From positions 237,439 through 301,438 of the forward strand of contig LUVW01000004.1 of NCBI GenBank assembly GCA_001661515.1: DNA of 64,000 nucleotides. Reading direction: 5' to 3'. A program made the position numbers and the translations under genes. This stretch comes from Capniomyces stellatus (Eukaryota > Kickxellomycota > Harpellomycetes > Harpellales > Legeriomycetaceae). The notes beneath the pieces were generated by a model. The model saw only the letters and a list, made by a program, of their open reading frames with translations. It had not been told where the DNA came from and ran no database searches. Below are positions 46,835 to 59,399 of this stretch, in pieces (position 1 is the first letter of the stretch; each line of letters starts with the position of its first letter).

Positions 46835-49800
46835 TCAGGCGAGTTTCGCATAGTTTGGAGGTGCATAGATGCGGCTTAATAGTTTGATTATATAGAGTGG
46901 AACGCTGCTGATGGCAGTAATAACAGCAACTTTAGTTACAAAATTGATGGTAAGAATAAAGTCCAAGTCAAAGTAACTAGGCAAAAACCAAATACTGGCG
47001 AGGTAAAGGATAAACGAGCAGAGCTGAGAAACAACCATCAAAAAGTAGACATTATTGAGCTGCAAAATAACCATCACAAGCTCATTCAAAATCAGTGATG
47101 TAAATGAGATTGAGATGATATGGACAAATTCCTTGTCAAACATGTATATTCCCAGAATCATGAGAATCATGCCTTGGTAAATAGAAACCAAAACCCAAGT
47201 CAAAAAAGTTCTTGTAGACAAAACACGCCCCAATTTCAGGTCCTTGTACAGCTCTGGGTAAACCAGCACCAGTTCCTCCCCAACATCAACATCAAGAACC
47301 AACAGAAATACCGGTACCATCGTGTACAACGTCGTGTATCCAACCAACAACACCCCCTGAAACAACGGAATTGGCGCAAAATAAAACAAACTACTAAACA
47401 CCGCCTGCATAAACGATATTATCAACCCCCGGTGAATCACAAACTGACTCAACTTCGCCGACCGCTTATAACTGTTCCTCCCATGCCACAGAAACAACCG
47501 CGCCAAGTACCGGAACTTGTTAATACTAAAGTCCGCCGCTAAACTCGCCTGCCTCCCCTCCAGCCCCACCAACCCAATCCCCACATCCGCCGCTAAAATC
47601 ATACTCACATCATTTCCCCCATCCCCAACCGCCACCACACGTCCCCCCTTCACCCCGCTCTCCACCCGCCCCACATACTGCTTAATCAGCTCAACAACCA
47701 TGGCCTTCTGCGTCGGCGAACACCGACAACACACAACCGACGATAACCTCACTGCAGCCTCGACAAACTCTAAACTGTAGTGCTCCAAACACACCGCCAA
47801 ACTCACTCCATCTATCACTAAACACACATCGCCCAGCGTCTTCAACAGCTCCAGCTCCAACATCACATTCTGCACCACCTTGATGTTCGACATCACATAA
47901 AACTTTGTCGTCTTGCTCACCAGCTTTGCACTCACCGCCACACAAGTCGCTGTCTCCACCTTGTCCCCTGTCAACATCCACACCTTGATCCCCGCATTCC
48001 GGATCAGCTCCAGTGTCCCGCGAACTCCCTCCTGCAACCGATCTTCAACCCCCGTTACGCACTGCACTTGTAGCCCATACTCCAGGTGCTCGCTCACCAC
48101 TCTGTCCATCTGCTCGTTTCTGTTGCTCAGCTCCATCCCTGCCTCCTCATACGCCACTTTGAACCGCATATACTCTTCTTCGCTCAGGTTCTTTTTCCCT
48201 ACCACCAACGTCCTCAGTCCTTCCCTCGCCATGTTGCTACACTCTTCCTCCAACCAGTCCGTCTCGTTCACTATCATTGCCATCACCGAATCCGCTCCCT
48301 TTTGTATAAAACTGATCTGTCCTCTTTCATCTCCATTCCCATTCCCATTCCCATTCCCATTCCCACTTCCTCCTTTACGCACTATAATCCCCATCCGCTT
48401 TGACTCGCTAGTAAACGGAAACACCTGCAGAATCGCATACTCTATTTCGGGCGCATTCAGCATCCCTGACGCATCCAACCTCAACCGCATCCTCTCAGTC
48501 GTCCGTTCCACCAAGGTCACTCCCACACTTTCTGTCCACGTTACTATTGCCACCTCATCTGGTGAACTTGCTTGGTACGCTATTTTTCTTTTCCGCATTC
48601 CGTTAATCTCTATTGTCTCTTCCCTTGTTCCTACTCCTGTTCCTGCTCCTGTTTCGATGTCTGTATTTGATTCCATGTCGTTTCTTGCCATTTCCAAATC
48701 CAAATCCAAATCCAAATCCAAATCCAAATCCAAATCCAAATCCAAATCCAAATCCTCATCCTCACCATATTCATCCATGTCTACATTCACATCTACTCTG
48801 TATCCCAACCTTACCTGATCCATACTGCTATCCAAACTATTTAAACTGTCCATACTGTCTGTTGACTCCATTCCATAGTCTATTCCCAGCATTGATCCCT
48901 GCCTTCTCTTTGATCCTTTCCCTTTTTTCTTCTTGTTATTGTTTTTCTTGCCTGATGTATTTTTTTTATAAACTAGGTCTTGCATCTCCATCCGCCCTTG
49001 TTCTTGTTCTTGGTCTTGGTCTTGATCTTGATCTTGGTCTTGGTCTTCGGTTATTGGTGTTACATTGTGACAAATCGCCAAACTTTCTACCACTTCAAAA
49101 ATATTTCCCGACATCAACTTTCTCCCCTTCCCAGAATTCCCCATATAATCCCTCCTATTCAGTGCCCCTCCCCCACCTCCACCTCCACCTCCACCTCCAT
49201 TACCATTACCATTCCCATTCCCACCTCCACTTCCTCCATTTCCTCCACCAACCCCAACTCCTCCTTCACTTCCAGCCCCTCCTCTGCTACCCCCTCCACT
49301 CTCTGCCCTGATAGCCCGGCTAGTTTGCTTCTCATACTCCAAAGTCTCGCAATAGTTGCTTAGTAGCCTCACCACCTCCTCGTTCGACTCGCTCGAGTAC
49401 GAAATGTTCCCTAAATGCAACTTCTTCAGCTCCATCTCGTTGCTTGTCAGCGTCCCCGTCTTGTCCGTCAACAAATACTCCACCCTCCCCAGCTCCTCTG
49501 GAATCAAACTCGTCCTCACTATAGTGCCCTCTATCTGCTTGTCCGTCTGGATCTTGTATCCATAATACGCCTTGCCCATATCCAGGTTCACTCGCAAACT
49601 GATTGGAATAATCGACGAAAATAAAATCAAAAACCGAAACACCGTAATGTACCACAGCCCCCTAAACCCGTCCAATGCCACCAACGCTATCGACAACAAC
49701 AACGTCACCACAAATAACACCTTCGACAACGTGTTCACCTCGCTATCCAACACCCCACTCTTTGTCCTCGCCTTGTTCGTGTTCATTGCTGCCCGCGTGT

Positions 49801-51545
49801 CCTTTCCCGTATACACCACTATCCCCGTTGCCCTTCCCGACGCAACCGTTGTGTTTCTCCACATTGTATTGCTTACATCCAATCCCACTCTTTGAACCCC
49901 CGTTGCTATCTCCCCATCCTCCTCCCCATACCCTCCCCCCTCAACTGCCAAGTTCCCGCTAAACTCGTAAATATCCTTGTGCGGATTCCCAACTACATTT
50001 CCAAATTACATATTTCTTTTTCTTTTTACTACCATTCTCTTTCATTTCTTTTCTCTATTGTTATCATCTTCTCCTACTTACCACAAATCTCTCCCTCCAG
50101 CTCTAAAAGCTTATCTACACTATCAATCCCCTGCGTCGCTCTCACCGCCACCCGCAACTTCCAGTCTGTTTCCCCATCCAGCTGATCCGTCCGAATAAAA
50201 CACGACCCTGTCTCTTCCGTTGTTTGCAAAAGTATCATGTCTGCTGGCACCTTCTCGTCCTTGTGTACCTGCACCATGTCCCCAACCAATATCTTGCTGC
50301 TAGGCAAGCTCCTGCCCCCCTCCCACTCTCGCCTATACACCATATATCTCTTTGAATTCGCCTCATTGTCCCGCTTCTTTCGCATATAGTCGTCCCTGTA
50401 CTCCTGAATCATCGTCACCGACAACACAAACACCAACGGCCCCACATATGTTATCATATACCCTATTCATTCGTTTTATTTTATTTTACAATCATCTCCT
50501 TACTCTTTTTCTTCTTCATCCTTTACTATTCCCTATTATCACTTCCTTTTCTTTATAAATTGGATTATTTTTTATTTTTTTTCATATTTTCTTATCACTT
50601 GCCTATCTTTAGCTGTGGGATAAACTGCGACAACGCCACCAGTAGGAAATACAGATTGAAAAAGTACCTAAACTGTACATTTATTGAAACAAGTAAAAAA
50701 AATGTTACTATTAAAACAACCATCTTCAAACTTTACAATATCCCTAACTCTAACCTTCCCATATATCCACTATACATTACATATATACTCCTTTTTCTCT
50801 CACCTGCTCATACAACACTTTAGGCACAAACGTTATAAAGTTGTACTTGTTGTTCTTTACTACATTTGGCGGACACTTTGCTCTTTCTATCAACAGTTCC
50901 AACACGTTGTCAAAAACAATTTGTATCATTATGTATCATTTTGTATCATTTTGTATTATTTTGTTTTTTTATTTGGTTATATCCATTTACCTGAATTCAT
51001 AGCGTTCAGCTTTATATATCGGAACTCTTCAACCAATTTGTCATTCTTGTTGCTTTTCTTTGCTCTTGATTTGAATTCCTTCATGAATTTGTCCTACAAA
51101 AACCAGCATCAACAATTTATATTTACTTTTTCGTCAATCTCGAATCTATACATACTCCCATATCTCTCTCTCTCATTTCCTGCTTTGACCCAGTTCGAAA
51201 CCCCCTTCACAACCAACTCATCCATTTTGTCCTTTCTCTTTAACCAACCAACCCTTAACTTACCTGTTTCTTTTTAAAAGTTCGTGAGCCTGACCGCTCG
51301 TTAAGTAGCGACACACTCTCCTCCCTAAATTGTCTCCCCTTCACATAGTCGTCTTTCTGGCTACTGCTAATTTCGCTCATTTCTATCTCCTCGTTCCTCT
51401 CCCCAAGCCTCCGGTACTTGTTCTCATTCATATTAAATCTCCTTGTATCTATGTTTAAAAACACCTGATCTGACCCTTCTTTTATGTATGAATTTAATTC
51501 TGTCCCTGATGGCCTTTCTATCCTTGGCTTGGTACTTCTTTTCAT
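46835..51545 (-). CDS. NEO1: P4-type ATPase (phospholipid flippase), Neo1/ATP9 class
   Basis: Membrane pump of the Neo1 class, which moves aminophospholipids to the cytosolic leaflet in Golgi and endosomes. Six exons: 51264-51545, 50991-51093, 50804-50886, 50603-50672, 50082-50462 and 46835-49992, giving 1358 residues. Marks are PPNVVKNNKYNFITFVPKVL, YFFNLYFLLVALSQFIPQLK, RTDQLDGETDWKLR, IPEELGRVEYLLTDKTGTLT (phosphorylated Asp near residue 485), KIAYQASSPDEVAIVTWTES, VWMLTGDKVETATCVA and GDGGNDVSMI. EELGRVEYLLTDKTGTLT with a short N-terminus favours Neo1/ATP9 over Drs2 or Dnf. The fourth intron (50463-50602) has a GC donor (GCAAGTGA), and the joined residues LKIGYMITYVGPL fit the family. The nucleotide-binding domain carries a long insert of Gly-, Asp-Gln- and Asp-Leu-rich repeats. 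It is larger than the usual 1050-1150 residues because of them. Confidence 0.95.
48332..48368. repeat. Hexanucleotide repeat coding Gly-Asn dipeptides
   Basis: Five or six CATTCC units on the + strand encode a GNGNGN run in the flippase nucleotide-binding domain. Confidence 0.9.
48694..48754. repeat. Hexanucleotide repeat coding Asp-Leu dipeptides
   Basis: About ten nearly perfect CCAAAT units. On the minus strand they encode alternating Asp and Leu in the flippase insert. Confidence 0.95.
48999..49047. repeat. Hexanucleotide repeat coding Asp-Gln dipeptides
   Basis: TTGGTC, TTGATC and TTGTTC units encode a run of Asp-Gln and Glu-Gln in the flippase insert. Confidence 0.9.
49166..49258. repeat. 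Gly-rich coding repeat (CCACCT and CCATTCC units)
   Basis: CCTCCA and ACCATTCCC units encode poly-Gly and Gly-Asn runs at the start of the flippase insert. Confidence 0.85.
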
Positions 51546-52216
51546 CTATACTCTCCTAACCTTTTCTTTTTGTCTTTTCTTTTCTTTTCTTTTCGCCTTT
51601 TCTTCTCTTTTTGTTTTTTCTTTTACGTTCTCTTTTCTCCACTTTTGTATTACTTTTGCTTTTCTTTGCTTTTAATGCACACCTTGCTGCTCCAATTCTT
51701 ATTAAACTGTATATTGTGCCATGTAGCAATAGAGAAAAAGAGAAACCGCTACTAAATACCGTTTTTTAATACCAATTTTCAAGCTTTCAATCCCGTGAAT
51801 CTCATTCAACTACATCAAATATTCCCCAAGTCTACTAATCAACTCCATACCTTTTAATTGTTTATTTTTCTACTTTTCTATTTTTCTAGTAAATCGCTTG
51901 ATTATTTACAAATTCATTCGCCATTCCAATTTCCACCTGAAAGTCTTCAATTCATCAAATTTTGCATCAATTCTCAATCTATTCTACACTATCAAAAATT
52001 CCCAACACCTTCAAAACCACTGAATTAAACTAAATTACATGCCAAGGTTTTGCTGAAATACTGTAAATTCGTAAATTTCTTTATATTCAAATCACTTTAA
52101 TTACTCAATACAAGTATATGTAAAATAAAGACGATAGAAACCCCCCCCCACCATCAATACCGACATCTGAAAAACAAGCCAAGTTATATTAAACCAAAGT
52201 CACGGGCAAAAGCAGG
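51546..52216. other. Intergenic spacer, 671 bp
   Basis: Pyrimidine-rich 5' flank of the flippase gene, AT-rich centre, and 3' flank of MRI1 with a run of ten C (52141-52150). No gene seen. Confidence 0.6.
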
Positions 52217-53591
52217 CTAGTGCGACTCTAAAAACGCTTTAACATCAAACACATCGCTTTTATCACATTTTGTGATCACTCCCTTCTCAGTCACGATAGC
52301 CGTGATCAGACTTGACGGTGTGACATCAAAACTTGGGTTCCAAGCCTCAAAGTCGCCCATTGGGGACACTCGCACTGTTTCTCTTCTAATGCTGCCGTCT
52401 TTTTCCCTAACCACTCCAGACACATTGGTGATCTCGGTGCTATCGCGGAACTCAATTGGAATCTGGTTACCGTTTGTCAACTCCAAATCAATGCTGGTCG
52501 ATGGAACTGCCACTATAAAGTCGATTCCGAAGTGTTTTGCGACAATCGCTAATTGGCAAGTCCCCACTTTGTTTGCTGTATCTCCGTTTGAAGCCACTCT
52601 ATCTGCTCCCACTATTATCGCCTTCACTGGTGCCCTAAATCCTGCCATCCCTTCGCTGTTTTCAGCTGAAGCACTAGATACATTCACCAACCACGACACT
52701 GCTGAATCGCAAACCAACGAAAAGTCTATCTTCTCTTCACACAACTCAAACGCCGTCAACCGACTACCCTGATTATACGGTCTCGTCTCTGTGCAGTACA
52801 CATGGTCCAGTTGGTATGTCTGCTTCCACAGCGATCTTATTACTCCCAATGCTGTCCCATACCCTGCTGTGGCCAACGACCCTGTGTTACAGTGCGTAAG
52901 CACCGCAAACTTTGATGACCCGTGCCGCCCCTCCAAAAAATCTGCTCCGTACTTTCCAATCGCCTTGTTATCAAGTATATCTCTTTCCAAGTACGCCTCA
53001 CTCTCAGCAACTAGCTTCTCAATCATACTCTCACCGCCTAATTAATCACCAACATTATATAACGTCAGTAAATACGCAAACATAACCAAAAATACACCTC
53101 TTCATACCAGAGATACTCTACCCAATCCATTTCCTCCATTTACAACAAGTACCGTACCGGCTCGTTTAGCAGCCCCATTCAATCATAAGAATATTTACAG
53201 GTATTCTAGAGTTGGAATGAATTCACTAACCGATTTCTAATTGGCTCTCTTTGATCTGAGCATATTCTGCTTCGACTATACTGTCAAGCTTATCCATAGC
53301 CTCAAACAAATTCACTGCTGTTGGTCTTGAAGTTCGCAAGTAAGCCGACTTTGACTTTATATACTCCAAAGCAGCAGTCCCATTGCCAAGCTTTTCCTTG
53401 CAATTCAACACATCCGCTGCCAAACCCAAAGCTGCCACTACGCCAATAGCCGGTGCTCCTCTTACCTGCATGGTTTTGATCGCTCTGTGTGCCTGCTCTG
53501 AGTCTTGAATTGTGATCCAAACTTGCTCATGTGGAAGCAATAGCTGATCAATGATCTCCAGCTTTGGTCTGTTCCAGTTCAAAGCTGACAT
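52217..53591 (-). CDS. MRI1: Methylthioribose-1-phosphate isomerase
   Basis: Enzyme of the methionine salvage pathway that converts methylthioribose-1-phosphate to methylthioribulose-1-phosphate. Two exons (53231-53591 and 52217-53037) give 393 residues. Marks are LEIIDQLLLPHEQVWI, AIKTMQVRGAPAIGVVAALG, YLRTSRPTAVNLFEAMD, LTHCNTGSLATAGYGTALGV (catalytic Cys), TRPYNQGSRLTAFE and VGADRVASNGDTANKVGT (catalytic Asp), then WNPSFDVTPSSLITAIVTEK. The start MSALNW at 53591 best fits the family. In-frame ATGs at 53621 (MVKERN) and 53708 would add basic residues and could be used instead. The same fold occurs in eIF2B subunits, but the SRPTAVN and NTGSLAT motifs indicate the isomerase. Confidence 0.96.
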
Positions 53592-54539
53592 TGATGTCTC
53601 GGTGTTTCTTTCTTTAACCATGTTTCTTTTTATACTTTGTTTTTTGCTTGTTTGTTTTACTGTTCTGTCTGTCTTTTTTTTATTTTCTACTTGAACTTGT
53701 TTGAACACTGACTTGTTATTCTTTGCTGTTGAACGTGTTAAATTCTTGAAAATTAAATCACTAAAAAAGGAAAACCCTTAAAGTGGCCCCCTTAGTTGAA
53801 AATTAAGTCTATTTTTTATTTCTACAATAAATCGATTCTACAAATTGATTCAACTCCCATACCTTGGTTAACATTTTTTCTTTTTCTTTTTCTTTTTTCT
53901 GGCTAATTTTTATTATGAAACCAAATTATCAACTCCATTTTAGACGTTTATTGGTCATTTTGAGGTTGTTAAATTGTACTGTAAAGTAACAACCAAAAGC
54001 AACAAAATAAAAACTTAATAGCTTATTGTTTTAATTGGCCTTTTGCTTAATCAATCACCTTTTTTTTTATTGTCGACTTCAATACACTCCACTACAGCTT
54101 TACTATTCAAATTCTTCACAGTGCAAAAATATAAAGCAATTGAAATAAAACAGTAAAAATTCCTTAAATAGGATTTGTAGCTTGTTGGTAATTTTTCTTC
54201 ACTTTTTTTTTCGTGAATTTTATTTCTCAACTATTTTGTGTGTTTACTTTTGGAAATTTAATTCGATTACCCTTTCAAATATACACAAAATCAATATTAA
54301 TATTATTTTTTTTGTTAAAGAAAACAATTTGGTTTTGTTTATTTGTTTATACATTTATTTCTGCTTTTTATAACACGTTATTATAAAACCGATATTCGAC
54401 GATTTCCTCGATTAGTTTTAAATATCTAAATTGGAGAGAAACAAGGAAAGCAAGGAAAGCAAGAATAAAGCAAACACGAAAAGAAAATAAAGAAAAAACA
54501 GTTGGATTATTATTCTGTAAATAAAAACATAGAGAAACA
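53592..54539. promoter_or_regulatory. Divergent intergenic region, MRI1 (-) / POB3 (+)
   Basis: About 950 bases with the start signals of both genes. It contains T-rich runs (54059-54068, 54203-54211) and a purine-rich leader before the POB3 ATG (about 54430-54500). No specific operator was identified. Confidence 0.4.
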
Positions 54540-57190
54540 ATGACAGAAGTTCGCACCTCTTTCCCAAACATCTACTTGGCGTCCATATCGTATCTGAATG
54601 CACGTGGCGAAGTTCGGCTTGGACAATCAGGAATAGGGTGGAAACCATCGACAGAAAATGACGTGGCTACGGTAAAAGCCAACAAAATCAATGGGGTGTC
54701 GGCAGAAACCGGATTGCTTGTGATTCAGGCAGCAGAGATTAGGCAAATAGTTTGGCATCGTGCAGCTCGAATGTACGGAATCCGCATATTCTTAAAAAAC
54801 GGCACCTGCCACAAACTAGAGGGATTTGACAGAGATGTAAGAATTGTGTTTAAAAAATAAATAAAAAGAATTGGTTCTATTTATTTACTTATTCATCTAC
54901 TTTTGAAAACCGAGTAATATCTGTAATGTAAATAATGTGCTTCAAATGATATTAGGCCTACGACGAATTAAAAGTAGCGGTGAGCAAATATTACCACGGA
55001 ATAACACTGGAAACTAAAGAACTTAGCGTAAAAGGTTTAAACTGGGGGAAAGCTGAATTTGAAGGTTAGAATTTGGTTATCTAAATGTATTTCAGCTGTT
55101 TATTTGGCTTTAGACGTTGCTTATTTTTACCCATTGGCTGACTTGTTTGTGTTTATCGGTACAAAAAAAAAAGAGTATAATATATTGGTAAACGCACTAG
55201 AATGCAATAATTACGTACTCGATGATACCTTCAGATCCTATAACTGTATCACCTTAACTTTATCAGAACTAAATTTAACTTGACTTTTATTTTATTTTAT
55301 TTTATTTTATTTTATTTTTTCATTTTATTTTATTTTTTTGCTGCAATAGGTACAACCCTGACTTTCAAGGTGGAAAACAAAACAGCATTTGATCTGCCCA
55401 TGGAAAGCGTTGCTAACACAAACTTGGTAGGCAAAAACGAAGTTAGCATCGAGTTTCAAGGCGCACCTAAAGTTACGGGAAATAAGCGAAAGGGACAGTT
55501 TGATGAGCTTGTTGAAGTGCGGTTCTATGTTCCTGGAGTAGTCACCAAAGAAACGGATAGTAAGCGCACAGAAGGTGAGAATGACGATGAAGAAAACGAG
55601 GCTGACCAAGAGGAGACCAGCGCAGCACAAGTAAGTATGAATGTTCTTTTAACTGCACTGTTATAAATACTCTAGCTTTGTTTTTTTCTTTTATTTTTCT
55701 CCTATCTTTTTGGTAATGACTTTAAATGTTTAAAGATCAAATGCTGGTTATTAATGACACGTGTCTGCGCGTCTACTGCTGGTGTAGGTTTTTTACGAAA
55801 CGGTCAAAAGCAAAGCCGACTTGGGACAGATTTCTGGGAACAGCATTGTCAACTTTTCAGAAGTTTTGTGTCTTACGCCACGGTAAGATATTTGGCTTTA
55901 TCCGCTTTTTCCTTCATTCTTTCATTTCTATATTTACTCTACTCGATTTGTGTTTTAATTGAGTGACACGTGCTAACTGTTTGCCTCTACATTTTTGCTA
56001 CTTGGTATTAATTAGTGGTCGGTACACAATCGATATGTATCCATCGTTTCTACGACTTCGCGGGAAAACATACGACTATAAAATCATGTACGAACACATT
56101 TCAAAGTTCTTTTTGGTTACTAAGCCAGACGAGATGCACGTTCTTTTTGCCGTGAATCTTAGCCCGCCAATCAGACAGGGCCAAACCAGATACCCATTTT
56201 TGGTTTTCCAGTTTTTGAAAGACGAAGAAAAAGAGGTTATTCTTAACCTGGACTCTGAAGAGATCAAAGGCAAGTACGACGACCAGCTAATGAAGAGGTA
56301 CGAAGAGCCCCTCTACAAGACCGTTAGCGAGCTGTTTAAAGTCATGGTTGGCAAGAAGCCCATTGTTCCAGACACCTACAGAACGTAAGTCGACATTCAC
56401 ATTACCGAAATACATAAACATATACAATTTAAATTTATTGGCGCTTTGCTGCTTCAACTACAATCCAGATATTACTCTGATCTAACTTTTTTCTTTTTTT
56501 TTGGCTTGCATATTCTCTTCTTTTCATTCCTCCACTTCTCTACACACATACAACTGTTTGGCTTGATAGTGTACATGGTTCTCAAGGCGTTAAATGTTCA
56601 CTAAAAGCCAATGAAGGATTCATGTATCCATTAAACCGGGGGTTGCTTTTTGTTCCAAAGCCAGCTCAGTTCTTTGCGTACTCGGAAATCAACTCGGTGG
56701 TGTTTTCGCGTGTTGGGACTGGGTCTGCCACTTCGGCCAGAACCTTCGACATTATCATCAACACCCACTCCAGCCAAAACAGCCAATTCTCAAGCTTCAA
56801 CCGCGAGGAGTTCAACGGTTTGTTCAACTATCTTCGCGAAAAGAACGTCAAGGTTCTTTCTGATACCCCTGAAAAAAGCACCGTTAGCTATGCAGGTATG
56901 GATGACAGCTCAGATGACGGAAAGGGCAGAGGCAGAGACAAGAGCGGCAGTGAAGATGAATCCAGCGGTAAGTCGACTACACTTTTAGCATATGTTTACT
57001 TTTCATTACTTCCTTACTCTGTTTGTTTGCTTATTTCTTGTTCTATACCTATTTCCTCTGATCGCTTGCCAACCCTTTTCTTGGTTTCTTGGTTATAGTT
57101 GATGAAGACTTTGTTGCTCAAAGTGACAGTGATGTTGCTGAAGAATACAACGAGGACTACAGCGGTAGCAGCTCTGCCGGAGAGGATTAA
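54540..57190 (+). CDS. POB3: FACT complex subunit Pob3/SSRP1
   Basis: Histone chaperone subunit that, with Spt16, disassembles and rebuilds nucleosomes. Seven exons: 54540-54836, 54956-55064, 55350-55630, 55788-55882, 56016-56384, 56570-56967 and 57099-57190, giving 546 residues. The N-terminal PH-like domain has GQSGIGWKPS and GIRIFLKNGTCHKLEGF. The structure-specific recognition domain follows (VENKTAFDLPMESVANTNLV, VEVRFYVPGV). The double PH region has RGRYTIDMYPSFLRLRGKTY, DYKIMYEHISKFFLVTKPD, and GFMYPLNRGLLFVPKP. The tail is acidic and serine-rich (DEDFVAQSDSDVAEEYNEDY). There is no HMG box, which matches the fungal Pob3 layout, where a separate Nhp6-type protein supplies DNA binding. 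Confidence 0.97.
55283..55335. repeat. TTTTA tandem repeat in a POB3 intron
   Basis: About nine TTTTA units make up the polypyrimidine-like stretch just before the 3' splice site of the second POB3 intron (55065-55349). Confidence 0.95.
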
Positions 57191-59138
57191 ATCCTCTTAA
57201 TGTCCATACTTTCTCATCTCGACTTCAATCACACCTTTTTTCTTTTATTATTCTATTCCCCTATACTTTTTACCCTCATTACTTTTCTCTTATTATTATT
57301 ATCATTTACCCTTGACTTATAGTTGTTTTTTGTTTTTTTTTTTTTAATGATTTTACGTGTTTCTTTTTTTTTGTTTTTACTTTATAAAGCTGGTTTCGTG
57401 TTCTGCTTATTGACAACTTTAGATATTGCTATCTGCTTGTTTACACAAACATATTTTTCATGTTTCCTATATTTTTAGATTTGATGTAAATTTATTAAAT
57501 TACAACTCAGATCACCTACAAACGAATCATCTATTTTTGTTTGTGCAAGTTTTACGCTTTGGGTATGTTGTGTGACTTTAAACCTGGCCATAAATGCTGA
57601 CCAAAATACATACAACACTAGCATCTATCACAGCCGAGTAATTATCGGCACAAACGCACATTCCATTCCTCCGCACTAATACTAAGCATCTGGATTTTGT
57701 GCTGGCCACTAATCATTAGCATCTTCATCTTGTTCTATTTAGCTGATTTTTAATATTGCTATTATTGGTGCTTCGATGCGCTTATATACAATTTATCTTT
57801 ACTTTTTCACTCAACTTTATCACAGCTTTTTTCCGCTCTTTGAATAGCGAACATAAACAAATATATTCTTACACAGTATAATAGTAAAGTAAAATAAATG
57901 AATAAAATATTTCCGAAATCCGAATAAATAAATTGAAAAATCTCTTAATTTACAGCTAATTACTATTATTCTGGCTCTGTAACACGAATGATTTGGTATC
58001 TGGTTATGAATTGGTCCCTTTTCAATCTCACAGATACCCAGTATACCGAATTATTAAGATGTGTTATCAATACGTCATTTGTTATTGCAATTACCTTCAC
58101 CTACATCTCAGTCCATCATCATTCAATATAACCTCTTTTGGATTCCAAAACAACATTTCACAGTCAATATATTAATGGATCTCCTATATTTTTACTTCAC
58201 ATAGCTCTGCAACATTATATGGCTTTGAGCGAAACAATATGCTTTTTCAAATATGTCTACTCCATTCTACCTTCTAAGATTGACATTATTTGCCTTAATA
58301 CCACTTTTAATAACCAAATCCTGCCAGTCTCACAAAAAAAAATTAAAAAAAGCCGCAATATTTATTTGATGATAACCATTACAGGGCACACGCTAACACC
58401 AAAGCTGTCTTGTAGTAACTGCTGATCTATGCTAATTTGGACATGCTTAGTCCTCTGTATCTATGAAATAGTCATCTAAAATGGTAGTTGCGTTGGTGCA
58501 TATAGCCACCCCGTAACCAAGCGATGTGTACCCGCAAATTTGAAACAGATTATACAGACAGTCATGCTTAGTTGGAATTTAATTGACAAACATTAACATC
58601 AGTGATAACAATGTTATATAAAGAAGAAAAAAACATTTAATAACGATACGCTAAAACTAACAAACTGTATTTCAATAAAAAAAATAAAAGTAGCAAACTT
58701 TAATAAGGGGTTTGCAAACCTGGGTTACTAACCCGAAGTTGTGGCAAAAATAAAAGTGTTGTGACCCCAGGTATTGCCCTACCTTGATTGGGTTTAATTG
58801 GGCTGCTAAATTGCACTTTATTGCTAAATCGCAATATTCTGGGTAGCGGTTTAACTGGCAAGTCCAACATTTTTTTTAATGTATATTCATTATTTAATTA
58901 CGCCAAAATCGACTAAAATAGAAGGCTATTAATCCTGAATAAACTTTTCGATTTAATCAGTTCTTATACTAACGTTCTAGTAATAAAAAATGATTGTAAA
59001 ACAGAATTTAGATATTTATATTTGCAAAAACTCTCTTAAATCAAATGTTGGTGCCTCAACTGCAACAAATAAAATCGCTTTCCCGAACTGCTTGTATCAA
59101 TCCCAACAACTAACGTAAACATGTGAAATTGTATACAA

Positions 59139-59399
59139 TCACAAATTAACCCAAGTAGCTTTTTTTAAAAAAAAAAAAAATGCCTGATGACTACTTAGCA
59201 CAACACTAGGTGAGTTAGTAGTTATCGATCTAAACACCCGTTTGTGCCGTATCTCTGTTACAAGGGCATTCGTGCTAGGGATTTGGAGTGATGCACGAAA
59301 AATAAGAGCATAGGAATTGGTTTCACCTGTTCCAAGTGTCTTGGGGTGTATTATTGACAGAAATCTACACGTTTTTAGTGAGGACATTTGCCATATCAA
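59139..59399 (-). pseudogene. Possible LINE reverse-transcriptase tail relic
   Basis: A frame of 86 codons on the minus strand contains LGTGETNSYALIFRASLQIP followed by STNALVTEIRHKR. The pattern R-x-LxIPxSTNALVxE resembles the segment just after the reverse transcriptase domain in many LINE elements, where a product reads roughly RxLLGxPxSTNALxxELG. No catalytic box, endonuclease or second fragment was found, so the call is weak. Confidence 0.22.

Noticed and set aside
42710..49963. Many long proline- and serine-rich antisense frames over KOG1 and the flippase gene
   Set aside because: They are shadows of the G-rich coding strands, with no domains and composition dictated by the opposite frame.
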